Positions 45,709 through 54,662 are shown, counted from the stretch's first letter. The stretch: DNA of 64,000 nt from Nostoc sp. NIES-4103 (GCF_002368335.1 NZ_AP018288.1:943550-1007549), one strand, 5' to 3'. Made by a program: numbers and translations. The notes: generated by a model from the sequence alone, not told the origin.

Positions 45709-45905
45709 TACTCATTTACAGCAATTGCTGTCTCATTCATAATGAATGCTTAAAATTTAAGGAAAAAAATTAAGCAATAATTATAAATGGATACTCATTT
45801 ACAGCAATTGCTGTCTCATTCATAACTAATGCTTAAAATTTAAGGAAAAAAATTAAGCAATAATTATAAATGGATACTCATTTGCAGCAATTGCTTATGC
45901 ATTTG
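45709..45905. repeat. 83-bp direct tandem repeat, about 2.4 copies
   Basis: Units beginning TACTCATTTACAGCAATTGC start at 45709 and 45792, and a diverged third starts at 45875, an exact 83-bp period. Each full unit has the perfect palindrome CAGCAATTGCTG, a second palindrome CATTCATAATGAATG in copy 1, and a TTAAGCAAT-rich AT tail. It lies downstream of hicAB on the minus strand. Confidence 0.9.
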
Positions 45906-46042
45906 GTATAAATGCTTAAACGTTAATAACAACAGTTTGAGTTTTTGTATTTAATGGTTATGCATTTGCTACTCAAGATTTACTAAAACAGCAATTCAGT
46001 CTGCAATTGCCAATTACGAACTGCAAATTGTTCCGTGATTGC

Positions 46043-46270
46043 TTACAATAGTTCTAAAAATCGGTCTAAATCTATCTGAGCTTGTTTTAAAATTTTAGCC
46101 AATGTTGTACGCTTGACTGGCCGATGAGCAGGGACAGTCAACTTCAAAACCTCATCTGAAATTTGTTTTTGCAACCTGATGTGACTACCTCGTTGGCGTA
46201 CAAATATCCATCCATCTCGCTCTAATGCTGCAATAATCTCAATGTATGACAGACTGGGAACTTTAGTCAC
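46043..46270 (-). CDS. hicA: HicA toxin (mRNA interferase)
   Basis: This 75-residue dsRBD-like protein has the HicA core GWIFVRQRGSHIRLQK with its catalytic His, and VPAHRPVKRTTLAKILKQA. It degrades mRNA when free of HicB. The GTG start at 46268-46270 overlaps the hicB TGA, so the pair is coupled. The order is hicB-hicA. Confidence 0.93.
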   Translation of the reverse strand: MTKVPSLSYIEIIAALERDGWIFVRQRGSHIRLQKQISDEVLKLTVPAHRPVKRTTLAKILKQAQIDLDRFLELL

Positions 46271-46470
46271 AGCACTAATTCCCTTACTATAGCTCCCTCT
46301 TCAATTATCAATTCTTCTTCCAATGGTTCCAGATAAAGCAGTATTGCCTCTTGAATATTTTCTAGTGATTCTTCGATAGTTTCTCCTTCACTGATACAAC
46401 CTGGAAGTGAGGGAACAAAAACTGTATAACCACCTTCATCACTTGGTTCTAATACTACTTTTATATTCAT
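46267..46470 (-). CDS. hicB: HicB antitoxin
   Basis: This 67-residue protein with the partial RNase H-like fold of HicB (GGYTVFVPSLPGCISEGETIEESLENIQEAI) binds HicA. It lacks an added DNA-binding domain, as in the short HicB class, so autoregulation may be weak or shared. It overlaps hicA by 4 bp. Confidence 0.93.
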   Translation of the reverse strand: MNIKVVLEPSDEGGYTVFVPSLPGCISEGETIEESLENIQEAILLYLEPLEEELIIEEGAIVRELVL

Positions 46471-46549
46471 AATTATTTAAGTTTGCACTAGTTAATAATA
46501 GCTGTTAAATCATGCTTATTTCAGTCATATCTGTACATATTATAGCTGA

Positions 46550-46650
46550 TACCATTTGCAAAAATATTTGCAACACATGAATCGGCTCTCCGGGGCGTAC
46601 AGCTGTACGCCCCTACTGATGTATTTTTATCAGGTATTTTGTGAAATGGT
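46550..46650 (+). mobile_element. MITE-like element with 22-bp palindrome, complete copy
   Basis: Ends TACCATTTGCAAAA and GTATTTTGTGAAATGGT are inverted relative to each other. The core is the perfect palindrome at 46592-46613 (GGGGCGTACAG/CTGTACGCCCC). The same core is at 32360 and, in opposite orientation, 58061. Confidence 0.8.
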
Positions 46651-46700
46651 CTGAGAGGTTGTTTTAAAAGTGGTTGGTTGTGATTAAAATCACATTTTTT

Positions 46701-46788
46701 TTACCCCCCTTAATCCCCCCTTGTCAAGGGGAGAGACTAGACAATTTAGTTCCCTCCCCTTTACAAGGGGAGGGTTAGGGTGGGGTAA
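46701..46788. repeat. C-rich/G-rich inverted repeat (TTACCCCCCTTAATCC...)
   Basis: TTACCCCCCTTAATCCCCCC at the left faces GGGGAGGGTTAGGGTGGGGT at the right. Similar blocks are at 54889-54978 and within the element at 60695-60880. Confidence 0.7.
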
Positions 46789-46892
46789 ACAAATATTCAA
46801 TACACTACTACATTTTAGCTTTGCCACTTTATTAGGTTGTGTTAAAACTTGGGTTAAACTATTACTAAAGCACCTAAAAATTTTAATTTATT

Positions 46893-47339
46893 ATGACTAA
46901 ATCACCAGTCAAAACTCTTTATATAACAGACTTTGCCTTGTGGATTGAGCAGACTGTGAGCAGCTTAAAATCCCAAGATTATAGCAATGTAGATTGGGAA
47001 AATTTAATTGAGGAAATAGAAGCATTGGGGAAGAGAGATAGACGGGAATTAGAAAGCCGTTTGACGACCTTATTTGAACACGCCCTCAAACGAAATTATG
47101 TAAATTTACCAGAATGTTATGGCGGTTGGGAAGCAACAATTAGCCGGACACAACAGGAATTAAGCCGTATTCTTCGAGATTCCCCTAGCCTGCGTAATTA
47201 TTTCTTAACTGTATATGACGAATCTTATCAAAATGCACGTAAAAATATGAGTAAGGAATATGAATCAAAATCTCCTGATAATTGTCCTTTTTCTAAAGAT
47301 GTAGAAATATTATTGACTGAAAATTTTTGGCATTCTTAA
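46893..47339 (+). CDS. DUF29 family protein, second copy
   Basis: This 148-residue DUF29 protein has ITDFALWIEQTVSSLKS, the acidic WENLIEEIEALGKRDRRELE helix and the C-terminal NCPFSKDVEILLTENFW. It differs clearly from the copy at 13319, so the two are old paralogues. Its role is unknown. Confidence 0.9.
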   Translation: MTKSPVKTLYITDFALWIEQTVSSLKSQDYSNVDWENLIEEIEALGKRDRRELESRLTTLFEHALKRNYVNLPECYGGWEATISRTQQELSRILRDSPSLRNYFLTVYDESYQNARKNMSKEYESKSPDNCPFSKDVEILLTENFWHS

Positions 47340-47493
47340 GAGGTTGTCTGAAAAGGGACTGGGTATTAGGACAGAGATGTTTTCATGGATTCTGGTGTAC
47401 ACAGTTGATGATGGCTACTAAGTTATTGCTTGATTGCGGTTGTATAATACGATAATGTTATTATTGAATGCAATTTGATGATTTTTAGGCATC

Positions 47494-48792
47494 ATGAGTA
47501 ATATCAAGCAGCTTTTGGAACAAGCGCAAGCAGCACATGATGCGGCAAATTGTTCATTGCTAATTCAATATTTGCAACAGTTAATTTCCATAGCTGATTC
47601 TCAACATCCAGAGATAGTTAAAAATCAAGAATATTTGCTGGAATTAGCACTCTGGGTTTTAGAAATGGGAGATTTTCAGCAACGCTGGGATATTACCAAA
47701 GTGTTGATTTATCTGGGTAATATTGCTATTCCAGCGCTGATTAATATCTTAGAAGATGAAGATGCAGAATTAGAAGTGCGTTGGTATGCAGCACGGACTT
47801 TGGGCGAGTTTCAGCACCCAGATGCTATAAACCCTTTGGTGGAATTGCTAAAAACTAATGAAGATGAAGAACTCAAAGCCATCGCCGCTACAGCTTTGGG
47901 GCAAATGGGTACTCTGGCTATAACTGCACTGGCTGAACTGCTGCAAGATGAGGATACCAGACTTTTGGCAGTGCGATCGCTCTTTTCCATCCGGCATACA
48001 GAAATTATCCCGCCTTTGTTGAGTGTAGTCCAAGATGCACAACCAGCAGTCCGCGCTGCTGCAATTGAAGCCCTCAGCAGTTTTCACGACGAACGTGTGC
48101 CACCAGTTTTATTAAATGCTTTGGATGATCTATCTGCTACAGTCAGACGCGCAGCTGTGCTTGGTTTGGGTTGTCGTCCTGACTTGTGTTCAGAATTAAA
48201 TTTAGTGACAAAACTGCAACCTCGGTTGTATGATTTTAATCTTGAGGTTTGTTGTGCCGCAGCGATCGCCCTTTCCCGCCTGGGTAGCGATGACGCTGCT
48301 AGGCACTTATTTGATGTGTTAATATCACCCCACACACCAATCAACTTACAATTAGAAGTTATCCGCGCTTTAATCTGGTTAGAGACACTATCAAGTTTGG
48401 AATATCTGCAACAAGCACTTCATCAAAGTACTTCCAAAACAGTTTGGCAGGAAATTGTTACAGTTCTAGGACGAGTACAAAAGCCGCAATTAACTACACT
48501 AGCCGCAGCAGTTTTGTTGGATGTATTGCGATCGTCACATCCAGCCACTAAAATTGCCAGTATTAAAAGTGCGATCGCTTTGTCTTTGGGACAGTTAGGC
48601 AACATTGAAGCGGTTGAACCATTGATTTTACTACTGTCAGATGCAGATCAACAAGTAAAACTGCACGCGATCGCCGCACTCAAGCAGCTAGCCCCAGAAG
48701 TTGCATTGCAACAATTACAGCAATTAGCTAATAATCCTACTCTCACACCAGAATTGCAACAAGGAGTAGCGATCGCTTTGGCAGAATGGTAG
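47494..48792 (+). CDS. HEAT-repeat protein
   Basis: This 432-residue alpha-helical protein is made of HEAT/PBS-lyase-type repeats (IPALINILEDEDAELEVRWYA, INPLVELLKTNEDEELKAIA, and so on to the C-terminus). In cyanobacteria such repeats occur in phycobilin lyases and in many scaffold proteins. No lyase partner or phycobiliprotein gene is nearby, so I call only the fold. Confidence 0.88.
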   Translation: MSNIKQLLEQAQAAHDAANCSLLIQYLQQLISIADSQHPEIVKNQEYLLELALWVLEMGDFQQRWDITKVLIYLGNIAIPALINILEDEDAELEVRWYAARTLGEFQHPDAINPLVELLKTNEDEELKAIAATALGQMGTLAITALAELLQDEDTRLLAVRSLFSIRHTEIIPPLLSVVQDAQPAVRAAAIEALSSFHDERVPPVLLNALDDLSATVRRAAVLGLGCRPDLCSELNLVTKLQPRLYDFNLEVCCAAAIALSRLGSDDAARHLFDVLISPHTPINLQLEVIRALIWLETLSSLEYLQQALHQSTSKTVWQEIVTVLGRVQKPQLTTLAAAVLLDVLRSSHPATKIASIKSAIALSLGQLGNIEAVEPLILLLSDADQQVKLHAIAALKQLAPEVALQQLQQLANNPTLTPELQQGVAIALAEW

Positions 48793-48973
48793 CAAGGGTA
48801 AAGTTTCAAACTGTATTGCAGCAAAGTCAAAACCGCTGTATGTGAAGTTTGTTAAATTTACTTTGACAAATTTCAAATACATCCTTGATGACGCCTAGCA
48901 CAAACCCAAAGGCAAGAAAAGCAAGTATGAGCGATCGCCTTCACCTATACAATCATCTTTGTGAGCAAGTTTT

Positions 48974-49480
48974 TTACTTCGAGATATTTATGTCTCGAAA
49001 CACAATATCTTTACGTTGAGCAACATCAGCTTGTAACTTGTAGTTTACAGCAATAGCACTGAGACTTCTGACTGACGCTGGTAAATCAAAGCTGAGATTT
49101 ATTCGCATAGGTACTCCTTTAAGCGGTTTTACAACTAAATACTTCCCTTTTTTTTGCCCAGCCTGAATCAACTTTGCAGAGTACTCTTCACCATCAGCAG
49201 TAAACGCTCTTGAAACACCTCTTTCATCAGCATACATATAAAAACCTCGATTTCGGTACAATCCTGTTATCTCCTCTTGTTTTGTCAAGAGAAACGAGCA
49301 AGTGACAATTTTGAGTTTTCTTTGACATGCCTGAAACTCAAATTTCAAATTTAAATCTTCGTCCTCTATCACCTGTGTGATCTTTTTTTGGGCGAGAGAT
49401 GGCGCTGTGTAAAGTGTACTTGCAGCGAGAAAGCCCAAAATTAAGCTATATCTGGCGACAACTTTGGTAAAATTTTTCAT
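48974..49480 (-). CDS. Uncharacterised secreted protein
   Basis: This 168-residue protein has a clear signal peptide (YSLILGFLAASTLYTAPSLAQ). The mature part is a predicted beta-rich domain with two Cys (FEFQACQRKLKIVTCSFLL) and the conserved-looking MRINLSFDLPASVRSLSAIA. I start at the ATG at 49478-49480; a TTG three codons upstream is less likely. No family is recognised. It is probably periplasmic. Confidence 0.75.
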   Translation of the reverse strand: MKNFTKVVARYSLILGFLAASTLYTAPSLAQKKITQVIEDEDLNLKFEFQACQRKLKIVTCSFLLTKQEEITGLYRNRGFYMYADERGVSRAFTADGEEYSAKLIQAGQKKGKYLVVKPLKGVPMRINLSFDLPASVRSLSAIAVNYKLQADVAQRKDIVFRDINISK

Positions 49481-49568
49481 ATTTTTCAATAAAACTTAGT
49501 AATTATACTAAATACTAAAACGTGGCTCTAATACAAGCTAATTATTATTTAAATTTTTTATATCATTA

Positions 49569-50270
49569 TCAGCTGCCATTTCTCGCCAATTCACCCAGAC
49601 GCTTCAACACACGCAAAACGGTATATAAATCATTCCCTGGATTGAAGATGTAAAATAAGCGAGACAATGCATATTTTGGCATTTCTTGTTTGAGCAATTT
49701 CACAGAAATAAAACTATTACCATTGGTAATTAATCCATATATTGATTTATGCGAGTTAGAAAATGTCAGCATATAAGCTAGTAGCTGTGGTTTACCTACC
49801 TCTACAGAAAATGCTGCTTGTTTGGATTCTATGACTACTACTAGCTGTTCAAACAAAACTAAAACATCAATTTGACCTTTGATTGTTACGCCTTCATCTT
49901 CAGCAGAAACTTCTACAGACTTTTCAGATTTCACATGAAACGGGGATAGATAAAAGTCTGCTAAATCCAATAAGAAAGACAACACCACCATCTTGACAGT
50001 ATTTTCCAGCAGAGGAAGATACTTGAGCAAATTAGCATAACTTGCCTTAACTCGGTCGAGTTGTTGCTTTTGCGAGTTGGTAATTTCTGGTAAGTTATCT
50101 TGCCACTCTCTAAAAAATTCCTCATCCTCAACCAATTGCAGTCCAAAGCTAGTTTCTAAGTCAAGCAAAGTAATATTATTTTGGATTTTAGATTTTGGAT
50201 TGGCAGCTGAGTCAGTTGTCAGTGGCAAATGACAAATGACAAATGACAACTGACAACTGACAAATAACAA
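49569..50270 (-). CDS. PD-(D/E)XK nuclease-like protein with repeat-derived 5' end
   Basis: The core matches the cyanobacterial restriction-endonuclease-like family: LVEDEEFFREWQDNLPEI, then GQIDVLVLFEQLVVVIESKQ giving the D...ExK catalytic pattern. Upstream of NITLLDLETSFG the frame is made of repeat DNA (AATCCAAAATCTAAAATCC, then TGTCATTTGTCA units). No in-frame ATG precedes the domain; the longest frame starts at TTG 50268-50270. So the true start is unclear and the gene may be damaged or use an unusual start near 50180. Nuclease activity is inferred. Confidence 0.7.
   Translation of the reverse strand: MLFVSCQLSFVICHLPLTTDSAANPKSKIQNNITLLDLETSFGLQLVEDEEFFREWQDNLPEITNSQKQQLDRVKASYANLLKYLPLLENTVKMVVLSFLLDLADFYLSPFHVKSEKSVEVSAEDEGVTIKGQIDVLVLFEQLVVVIESKQAAFSVEVGKPQLLAYMLTFSNSHKSIYGLITNGNSFISVKLLKQEMPKYALSRLFYIFNPGNDLYTVLRVLKRLGELARNGS
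50180..50268 (-). repeat. TGACAAA/CTGACAA tandem repeat at the 5' end of the nuclease-like gene
   Basis: GACAAATGACAAATGACAAC and CTGACAACTGACAAATAAC units, next to AATCCAAAATC-type units, separate this gene from the upstream nucleotidyltransferase gene and replace its expected start. Confidence 0.8.
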
Positions 50271-50274
50271 TTAA

Positions 50275-52803
50275 TTACACTTCCGCCGGATGTTGTTCTT
50301 GTTGCCTTTCTACAAACGCCTGCACACGGGCGCGGTAGTTCCTAGAAGTCTCATCTGCCCAATCGCGATCGTTACTGTTGGCATATAAATGTACTAATGG
50401 CTCGCTGGCATCTGGTAAAACTAACAGCCAACTGTCATCATAAGGTTGACAAATTTTCACGCCATCGATCAGTTCTAGGTTTTGCGCTGGGTGAGTTTCC
50501 ACCAAGTAACGCATCAGCGCCCCTTTAGCTGTCCAAGGACAGCGGATGGTGTGAGTTTTGTGAATCACACGCGGCAATTCTGAACGAGCTGTGGCGAGCG
50601 ATCGCTCTTGAATGGTCAGCATCTCTATAATCTTAGCTATGCAGAACATGGAATCAAAGCCTGGATGCAGATGTGGGAAAATAAAACCAGTGTCTCCACT
50701 ACCACCAAGCACCACATTAGGATTTTTTTGACAGGCTTCCATCAAAGCTGTAGGATTAGCTTTAGTGCGAATCACTTTACCATCATGGCGACGTGCAACT
50801 TGTTCCACAGCACTGGAAGCATGAACCGGCACGACAACTGTACCTCTGGGATTAGAGGTTAAAATCATGTCTACCATCAGCGCTGTTAAAGCTTCGCCAC
50901 GAATGGGAAAGCCTGACTCATCAACTAAAATTAGCTGTTCGCCGTTAGCCGATACCTGAACCCCAAAGTTAGCTTTGAGGGCTTCTACTACATGCCCAAG
51001 TTGAGTTAGTAGTGCTTCCCGGTCAGTGACTGATACTGCTGCTTTATTCACACTGGCATTTAGCACCACCGCATCAGCACCAAATTTATCTAACATTTGG
51101 GGTAATACTGCCCCAGATACAGCATAAACATAGTCAATTACGACTTTTGCTCGACTGTTACGCAGAGTTTCAATGTGTAATAGCTTCTCAAAGGCGGTGC
51201 AGTAACGGTCAATGACTTGGCTGGGGTAAGCGACATCGCCAATTTCATGAATTTGCGATCGCCGCATATCTTCTTTAAAGTAAGCCCCTTCAATTTTCTT
51301 TTCCAAAGCTTTGGTGATATTAATCCCCTTAGCATCCATGAATTCTATTAAGATGTAGTCGGGGCGGTCTGGATGTACCCGCACATGAATTCCCCCAGCC
51401 ACGGACATTGTAGGTATCACCGTCCTGGCGATGGGAATCGCTGTGGCATCAAGGTTTTGAATATCCACACCTACCGACATTAAACCAGCAATCAGCGATC
51501 GCGTCACCATGCGCGAAACATTGCGTTGGTCACGGGAAACCGTTACTTTAGAACCAGGTTTCAAAGTAGAACCATAAGCAGCCCCCAACTTCACGGCAAA
51601 TTCTGGGGTAATGTCAATATTCGCTAAACCTTGTACGCCACGTTGCCCAAATAAATTTCGTTGAGCGGTGTTACCCCAAATCAAGTTAATATTTAAGACT
51701 GCCCCCGACTCAATTTTTTTGCTGGGCCAAACCCGCACACCGGGGCTAATTTGCGCTTCTTCTCCCACAGTGGACAGTGAACCCACCACAGAAGCTTCTA
51801 AAACATGGGCGCGGCGGTCTACGCGAGTACCGCGAGAAATCACACAGGCGCTAAGATGTGCTTCATCCCCAACAATTGCCCCATTCCAGACAATTGGGCG
51901 CTTGAGGTTAGCATCAGCACCAATGGTGACATTATCGCCAATTACAGTTCCGCCCTCAATTTGCACTCTCGCACCAATGCGGCAATTAGCACCAATCACT
52001 GCTGGAGTTTCAATGTTAGCCGTGGGGTCGATATAAGTATTTTGACCAACCCACAAATCAGTGGAAACTTCTCTGTAAGCAAAGTCAAGTTTTACCTTGC
52101 GGTCTAAAGCATCATATTGAGCTTCCCGATAGGCATCTAAGTGTCCGACATCACACCAATAACCTTGAGCAATGTAACCATACATTGGCTCGCCCTTGGC
52201 TAATAGTAAGGGAAATAAATCTTTAGAAAAATCAGATTCAGTATTATCTGGGAGATATTCTAAAACTTCTGGTTCGAGAATATAAGTACCAGTGTTAACG
52301 GTATCGGAAAAAATTTCACTAGTAGAGGGTTTTTCTAAAAAACGGCAAATTTGTCCTTCTTCATTGGTAATGACCACCCCAAACTCAATCGGGTTAGGAA
52401 CTCTGGTTAAAATTAAAGTTGCTTTTGACTTCTTTTGTTTGTGAAATGCGATCGCTGCTGTCAAGTCAAAATCTGTGATACTATCGCCGCTAATTACTAA
52501 AAAAGTTTCATCCAGAAGTTCAGCAATATTTTTTACACAGCCCGCTGTTCCCAAAGGCTGGTCTTCTTCAACGGCGTAGGTCATTTGTACGCCAAAATCA
52601 CTGCCATCTTGAAAATAATCTCGCAAGACATCAGGTAAATAATGTAACGTGGCAATTACTTCAGTGATGTCATGTCGTTTGAGAAGATTGATAATATGTT
52701 CAGCGATCGGTCTATTGAGGATGGGCACCATTGGTTTGGGTAGATCGCAAGTTAATGGACGAAGCCGCGTTCCCGAACCGCCTGCCATCAGTACTGCACG
52801 CAT
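50275..52803 (-). CDS. Nucleotidyltransferase / beta-helix / phosphomannomutase-like fusion (ManC-type)
   Basis: This is an 842-residue protein. Residues 1-240 form a sugar-1-phosphate nucleotidyltransferase (GGSGTRLRPLTCDLPKPMVPI), with the metal-binding SGDSITDFD. A left-handed beta-helix of hexapeptide repeats (about 250-380) and an alpha-D-phosphohexomutase domain (about 390-842) follow. In the mutase domain the usual TASHNP phosphoserine loop is replaced by IHVRVHPDRPD, and the DGDADR metal loop by SGDTGFIF. So that half is probably not a working mutase. The likely product is GDP-mannose or another NDP-sugar. AAGGAG lies 6 bp before the ATG. Confidence 0.85.
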   Translation of the reverse strand: MRAVLMAGGSGTRLRPLTCDLPKPMVPILNRPIAEHIINLLKRHDITEVIATLHYLPDVLRDYFQDGSDFGVQMTYAVEEDQPLGTAGCVKNIAELLDETFLVISGDSITDFDLTAAIAFHKQKKSKATLILTRVPNPIEFGVVITNEEGQICRFLEKPSTSEIFSDTVNTGTYILEPEVLEYLPDNTESDFSKDLFPLLLAKGEPMYGYIAQGYWCDVGHLDAYREAQYDALDRKVKLDFAYREVSTDLWVGQNTYIDPTANIETPAVIGANCRIGARVQIEGGTVIGDNVTIGADANLKRPIVWNGAIVGDEAHLSACVISRGTRVDRRAHVLEASVVGSLSTVGEEAQISPGVRVWPSKKIESGAVLNINLIWGNTAQRNLFGQRGVQGLANIDITPEFAVKLGAAYGSTLKPGSKVTVSRDQRNVSRMVTRSLIAGLMSVGVDIQNLDATAIPIARTVIPTMSVAGGIHVRVHPDRPDYILIEFMDAKGINITKALEKKIEGAYFKEDMRRSQIHEIGDVAYPSQVIDRYCTAFEKLLHIETLRNSRAKVVIDYVYAVSGAVLPQMLDKFGADAVVLNASVNKAAVSVTDREALLTQLGHVVEALKANFGVQVSANGEQLILVDESGFPIRGEALTALMVDMILTSNPRGTVVVPVHASSAVEQVARRHDGKVIRTKANPTALMEACQKNPNVVLGGSGDTGFIFPHLHPGFDSMFCIAKIIEMLTIQERSLATARSELPRVIHKTHTIRCPWTAKGALMRYLVETHPAQNLELIDGVKICQPYDDSWLLVLPDASEPLVHLYANSNDRDWADETSRNYRARVQAFVERQQEQHPAEV

Positions 52804-53522
52804 AAATTCTCCTTAGCTATTTGCAGCATTTGCTACTTCAAAAACCATTATGTATTTTGTGTTTTTCTTTAGTCTCCTACGGATGTTGAGATTTGAGGAA
52901 CTTCCGCAAGATGCATCTGGCAATGAATAAGCATATGTACTCAAAACATTCATCTGTTTGTCCACAGACAATCAACAGAACTGCTGATAAATCAGGGTAG
53001 TTCTAGGTGTTTACGATAACTTACGATAGCTCCCGGAAACCTCGCAGATAAAGAGGAAGAAGGAAAAAGTAACATAGAAAATAAAAATGCTCTTTTTACC
53101 TTTTATCAAGTCAATTGTCTTTCTGATGCTGATGTTCTATGCTAGTGTGCATCCAAGTTGCATATTCTCTAGTTAAGACGTTCATAAGTACTCTTTGACA
53201 AAGTTATAATAATCGGAAACCTCCGCTGAGACTTTGCGCTTTGTCCTCATACAAAATCCAAATGACTAATGGCGACCAAATCAAGTGATTATGCAATGAA
53301 TATGTTTTTTCGCTGACTTGGGCAATAAGTACTTTTCTTTGCTAATCGCTAACTAGCCACGATGTAAGAGCCTATTTTACACTGGAGTAAGATATCCTAT
53401 CATCTAGGAACTAAGATGTCCAAGACTGAGTAGCTCAGGCATACATTCTCAGTGTAGGGTAAAAATGACCTACTGAGTGTAGGCATAGTTCACTTAAATT
53501 CTGTCAGTTGCTAACGGAGTTA
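52804..53522. other. 700-bp gap with two copies of a CGGAAACCTC motif
   Basis: No coding frame is supported. CGGAAACCTC occurs at 53034-53043 and 53214-53223, each beside small self-complementary arms, which could be small RNAs. The rest is AT-rich promoter-type DNA, including that of the small membrane protein. Confidence 0.4.
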
Positions 53523-53720
53523 ATGGCAATGGGTAGCTTTATTCTTTTTACCTTGATAGTTGTTTATGTGGGTGGCATCTGGAAGTTTTGGACTGGGTTT
53601 AGCCGGACTAACTTTTCTCCATCTTTACCTAATCGTATAGGTTTAGCTTTATTATGGCCTGCTTTGTTTCTTACTAATGAATCTTATCGCCGCAACTTTA
53701 GAAAGGCACTTAAGGGTTAG
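53523..53720 (+). CDS. Small single-pass membrane protein
   Basis: This 65-residue protein has one hydrophobic helix (GSFILFTLIVVYVGGIW) and a basic C-terminal half (SLPNRIGLALLWPALFLTNESYRRNFRKALKG). The ATG at 53523 follows ACGGAG by a few bases; a TTG start 15 bases upstream is less likely. Such short, conserved membrane proteins of unknown role are common in cyanobacteria. The terminator at 53821 follows. Confidence 0.65.
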   Translation: MAMGSFILFTLIVVYVGGIWKFWTGFSRTNFSPSLPNRIGLALLWPALFLTNESYRRNFRKALKG

Positions 53721-53820
53721 AGGTTACTATTAAGTTTAATTGATATCAAGCCTTGTATATACTGGGCTTGAGATTATAGCGAAATGCAATTGAGCATAAT
53801 TCGATGAAAACCGCTATGGC

Positions 53821-53862
53821 AAAATGCCCGGCTTTTTTGAAAAGTCGGGCATTTTGTTTTTA
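53821..53862. terminator. Bidirectional terminator between the small membrane protein and the glycine-zipper gene
   Basis: AAAATGCCCGGCTT pairs with AAGTCGGGCATTTT (one mismatch-type pair) around a TTTTGA loop, followed by GTTTTTA on the plus strand. AAAA flanks serve the minus strand. Confidence 0.85.
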
Positions 53863-53901
53863 AAGCTAATTAATAGTTGATTATGAACTATTAATTGCTT
53901 A

Positions 53902-54315
53902 TTATCTTCTTCTATTGTTGCGGTAGATATGAACTGCTGTACCTGCGCCAGCACCAGTGATGCCATTTTTCAGGGTATTTCTGCAACCACCAACCAGCTT
54001 GCCAGTCACAATACTAGCACCTGCACCTACAAGGGCATCTTGAGGATAACTACGACCACGATTACGGGCACGGCGACTCCTCAGCCCATTAGCACCATTG
54101 ACGGCGGCACCAGCAGCAGCCCCTCTAGCGGCATTGCCTAGCACAGAACCGCATCCTGTAATAATTCCGGTTACTACACCAGCACCAGCACCAATCGCTG
54201 TATCTCCTAATACTCGGTCATCAGCAGCAGCCGGTTGAGCAGGAAATAAGGAAACACCTGCTAAACTAGCAGCCATCAAGCTGGGTAGAAATGTACGTTT
54301 TAGTAGTTGATTCAT
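53902..54315 (-). CDS. Secreted glycine-zipper-like small protein
   Basis: This 137-residue protein has a signal peptide ending at AAADD (after about residue 32). Two alanine/glycine-rich segments follow, AIGAGAGVVTGIITGCGSVLG and AGASIVTGKLVGGCRNTL, separated by a basic linker (RSRRARNRGRSY) and ending in YRNNRRR. The GxxxG-like pattern is typical of glycine-zipper membrane-associated proteins such as Rick_17kDa-like ones. The function is unknown. Confidence 0.75.
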   Translation of the reverse strand: MNQLLKRTFLPSLMAASLAGVSLFPAQPAAADDRVLGDTAIGAGAGVVTGIITGCGSVLGNAARGAAAGAAVNGANGLRSRRARNRGRSYPQDALVGAGASIVTGKLVGGCRNTLKNGITGAGAGTAVHIYRNNRRR

Positions 54316-54612
54316 ACTAGCACCTTGTGAAAAATCTAAACTTGTGGCAGTTGTGAATGATTATATTTTGAGTTTAGACTACAGCAATATTTGTTGTGTA
54401 ATAACATTATTATCATTACATAAAAAATGCCCGTTTTATCTACTAAAAGCTAGAATTTTGCATCCTTCTCTAGAATAGGTTTTGCAGATTGAGTAGACGA
54501 TTTTCGGACTGTCACATATACAGAAATAGTTGAATATGCCATTGGAAATTTTAGTAATTATCCGGACTTGATATTACCCCGCCAAGTTCACTTGGCGAAC
54601 TACTAATAATTT

Positions 54613-54652
54613 GCAAAAAACTTTGCAGTATAAGCACTGCAAAGTTTTTTGC
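54613..54652. terminator. Strong GCAAAAAACTTTGCAGT hairpin
   Basis: GCAAAAAACTTTGCAGT and ACTGCAAAGTTTTTTGC are perfect complements around a 6-bp loop, next to the stop of the Uma2 remnant. It has the shape of a terminator on either strand. Confidence 0.75.
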
Positions 54653-54662
54653 CATTGTAATT

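Larger units (their letters stand above)
45211..46042. other. 830-bp gap with inverted repeats and an 83-bp direct repeat
   Basis: It holds the CTTTGTG inverted repeat (45268-45321), a GGTGGGCAATGC inverted repeat (45442-45502) and the 83-bp direct repeats (45709-45905). A frame at 45247-45576 translates only these repeats and is not a gene. Confidence 0.6.
46471..46892. other. Gap holding two non-coding inverted elements
   Basis: The MITE-like element at 46550-46650 and the C-rich/G-rich inverted repeat at 46701-46788 fill half of the gap. The rest is the probable promoter of the DUF29 gene. Confidence 0.5.

Noticed and set aside
45709..45905. 83-bp repeats as a CRISPR array
   Set aside because: Units are contiguous with no spacers, and the period is far above CRISPR size.
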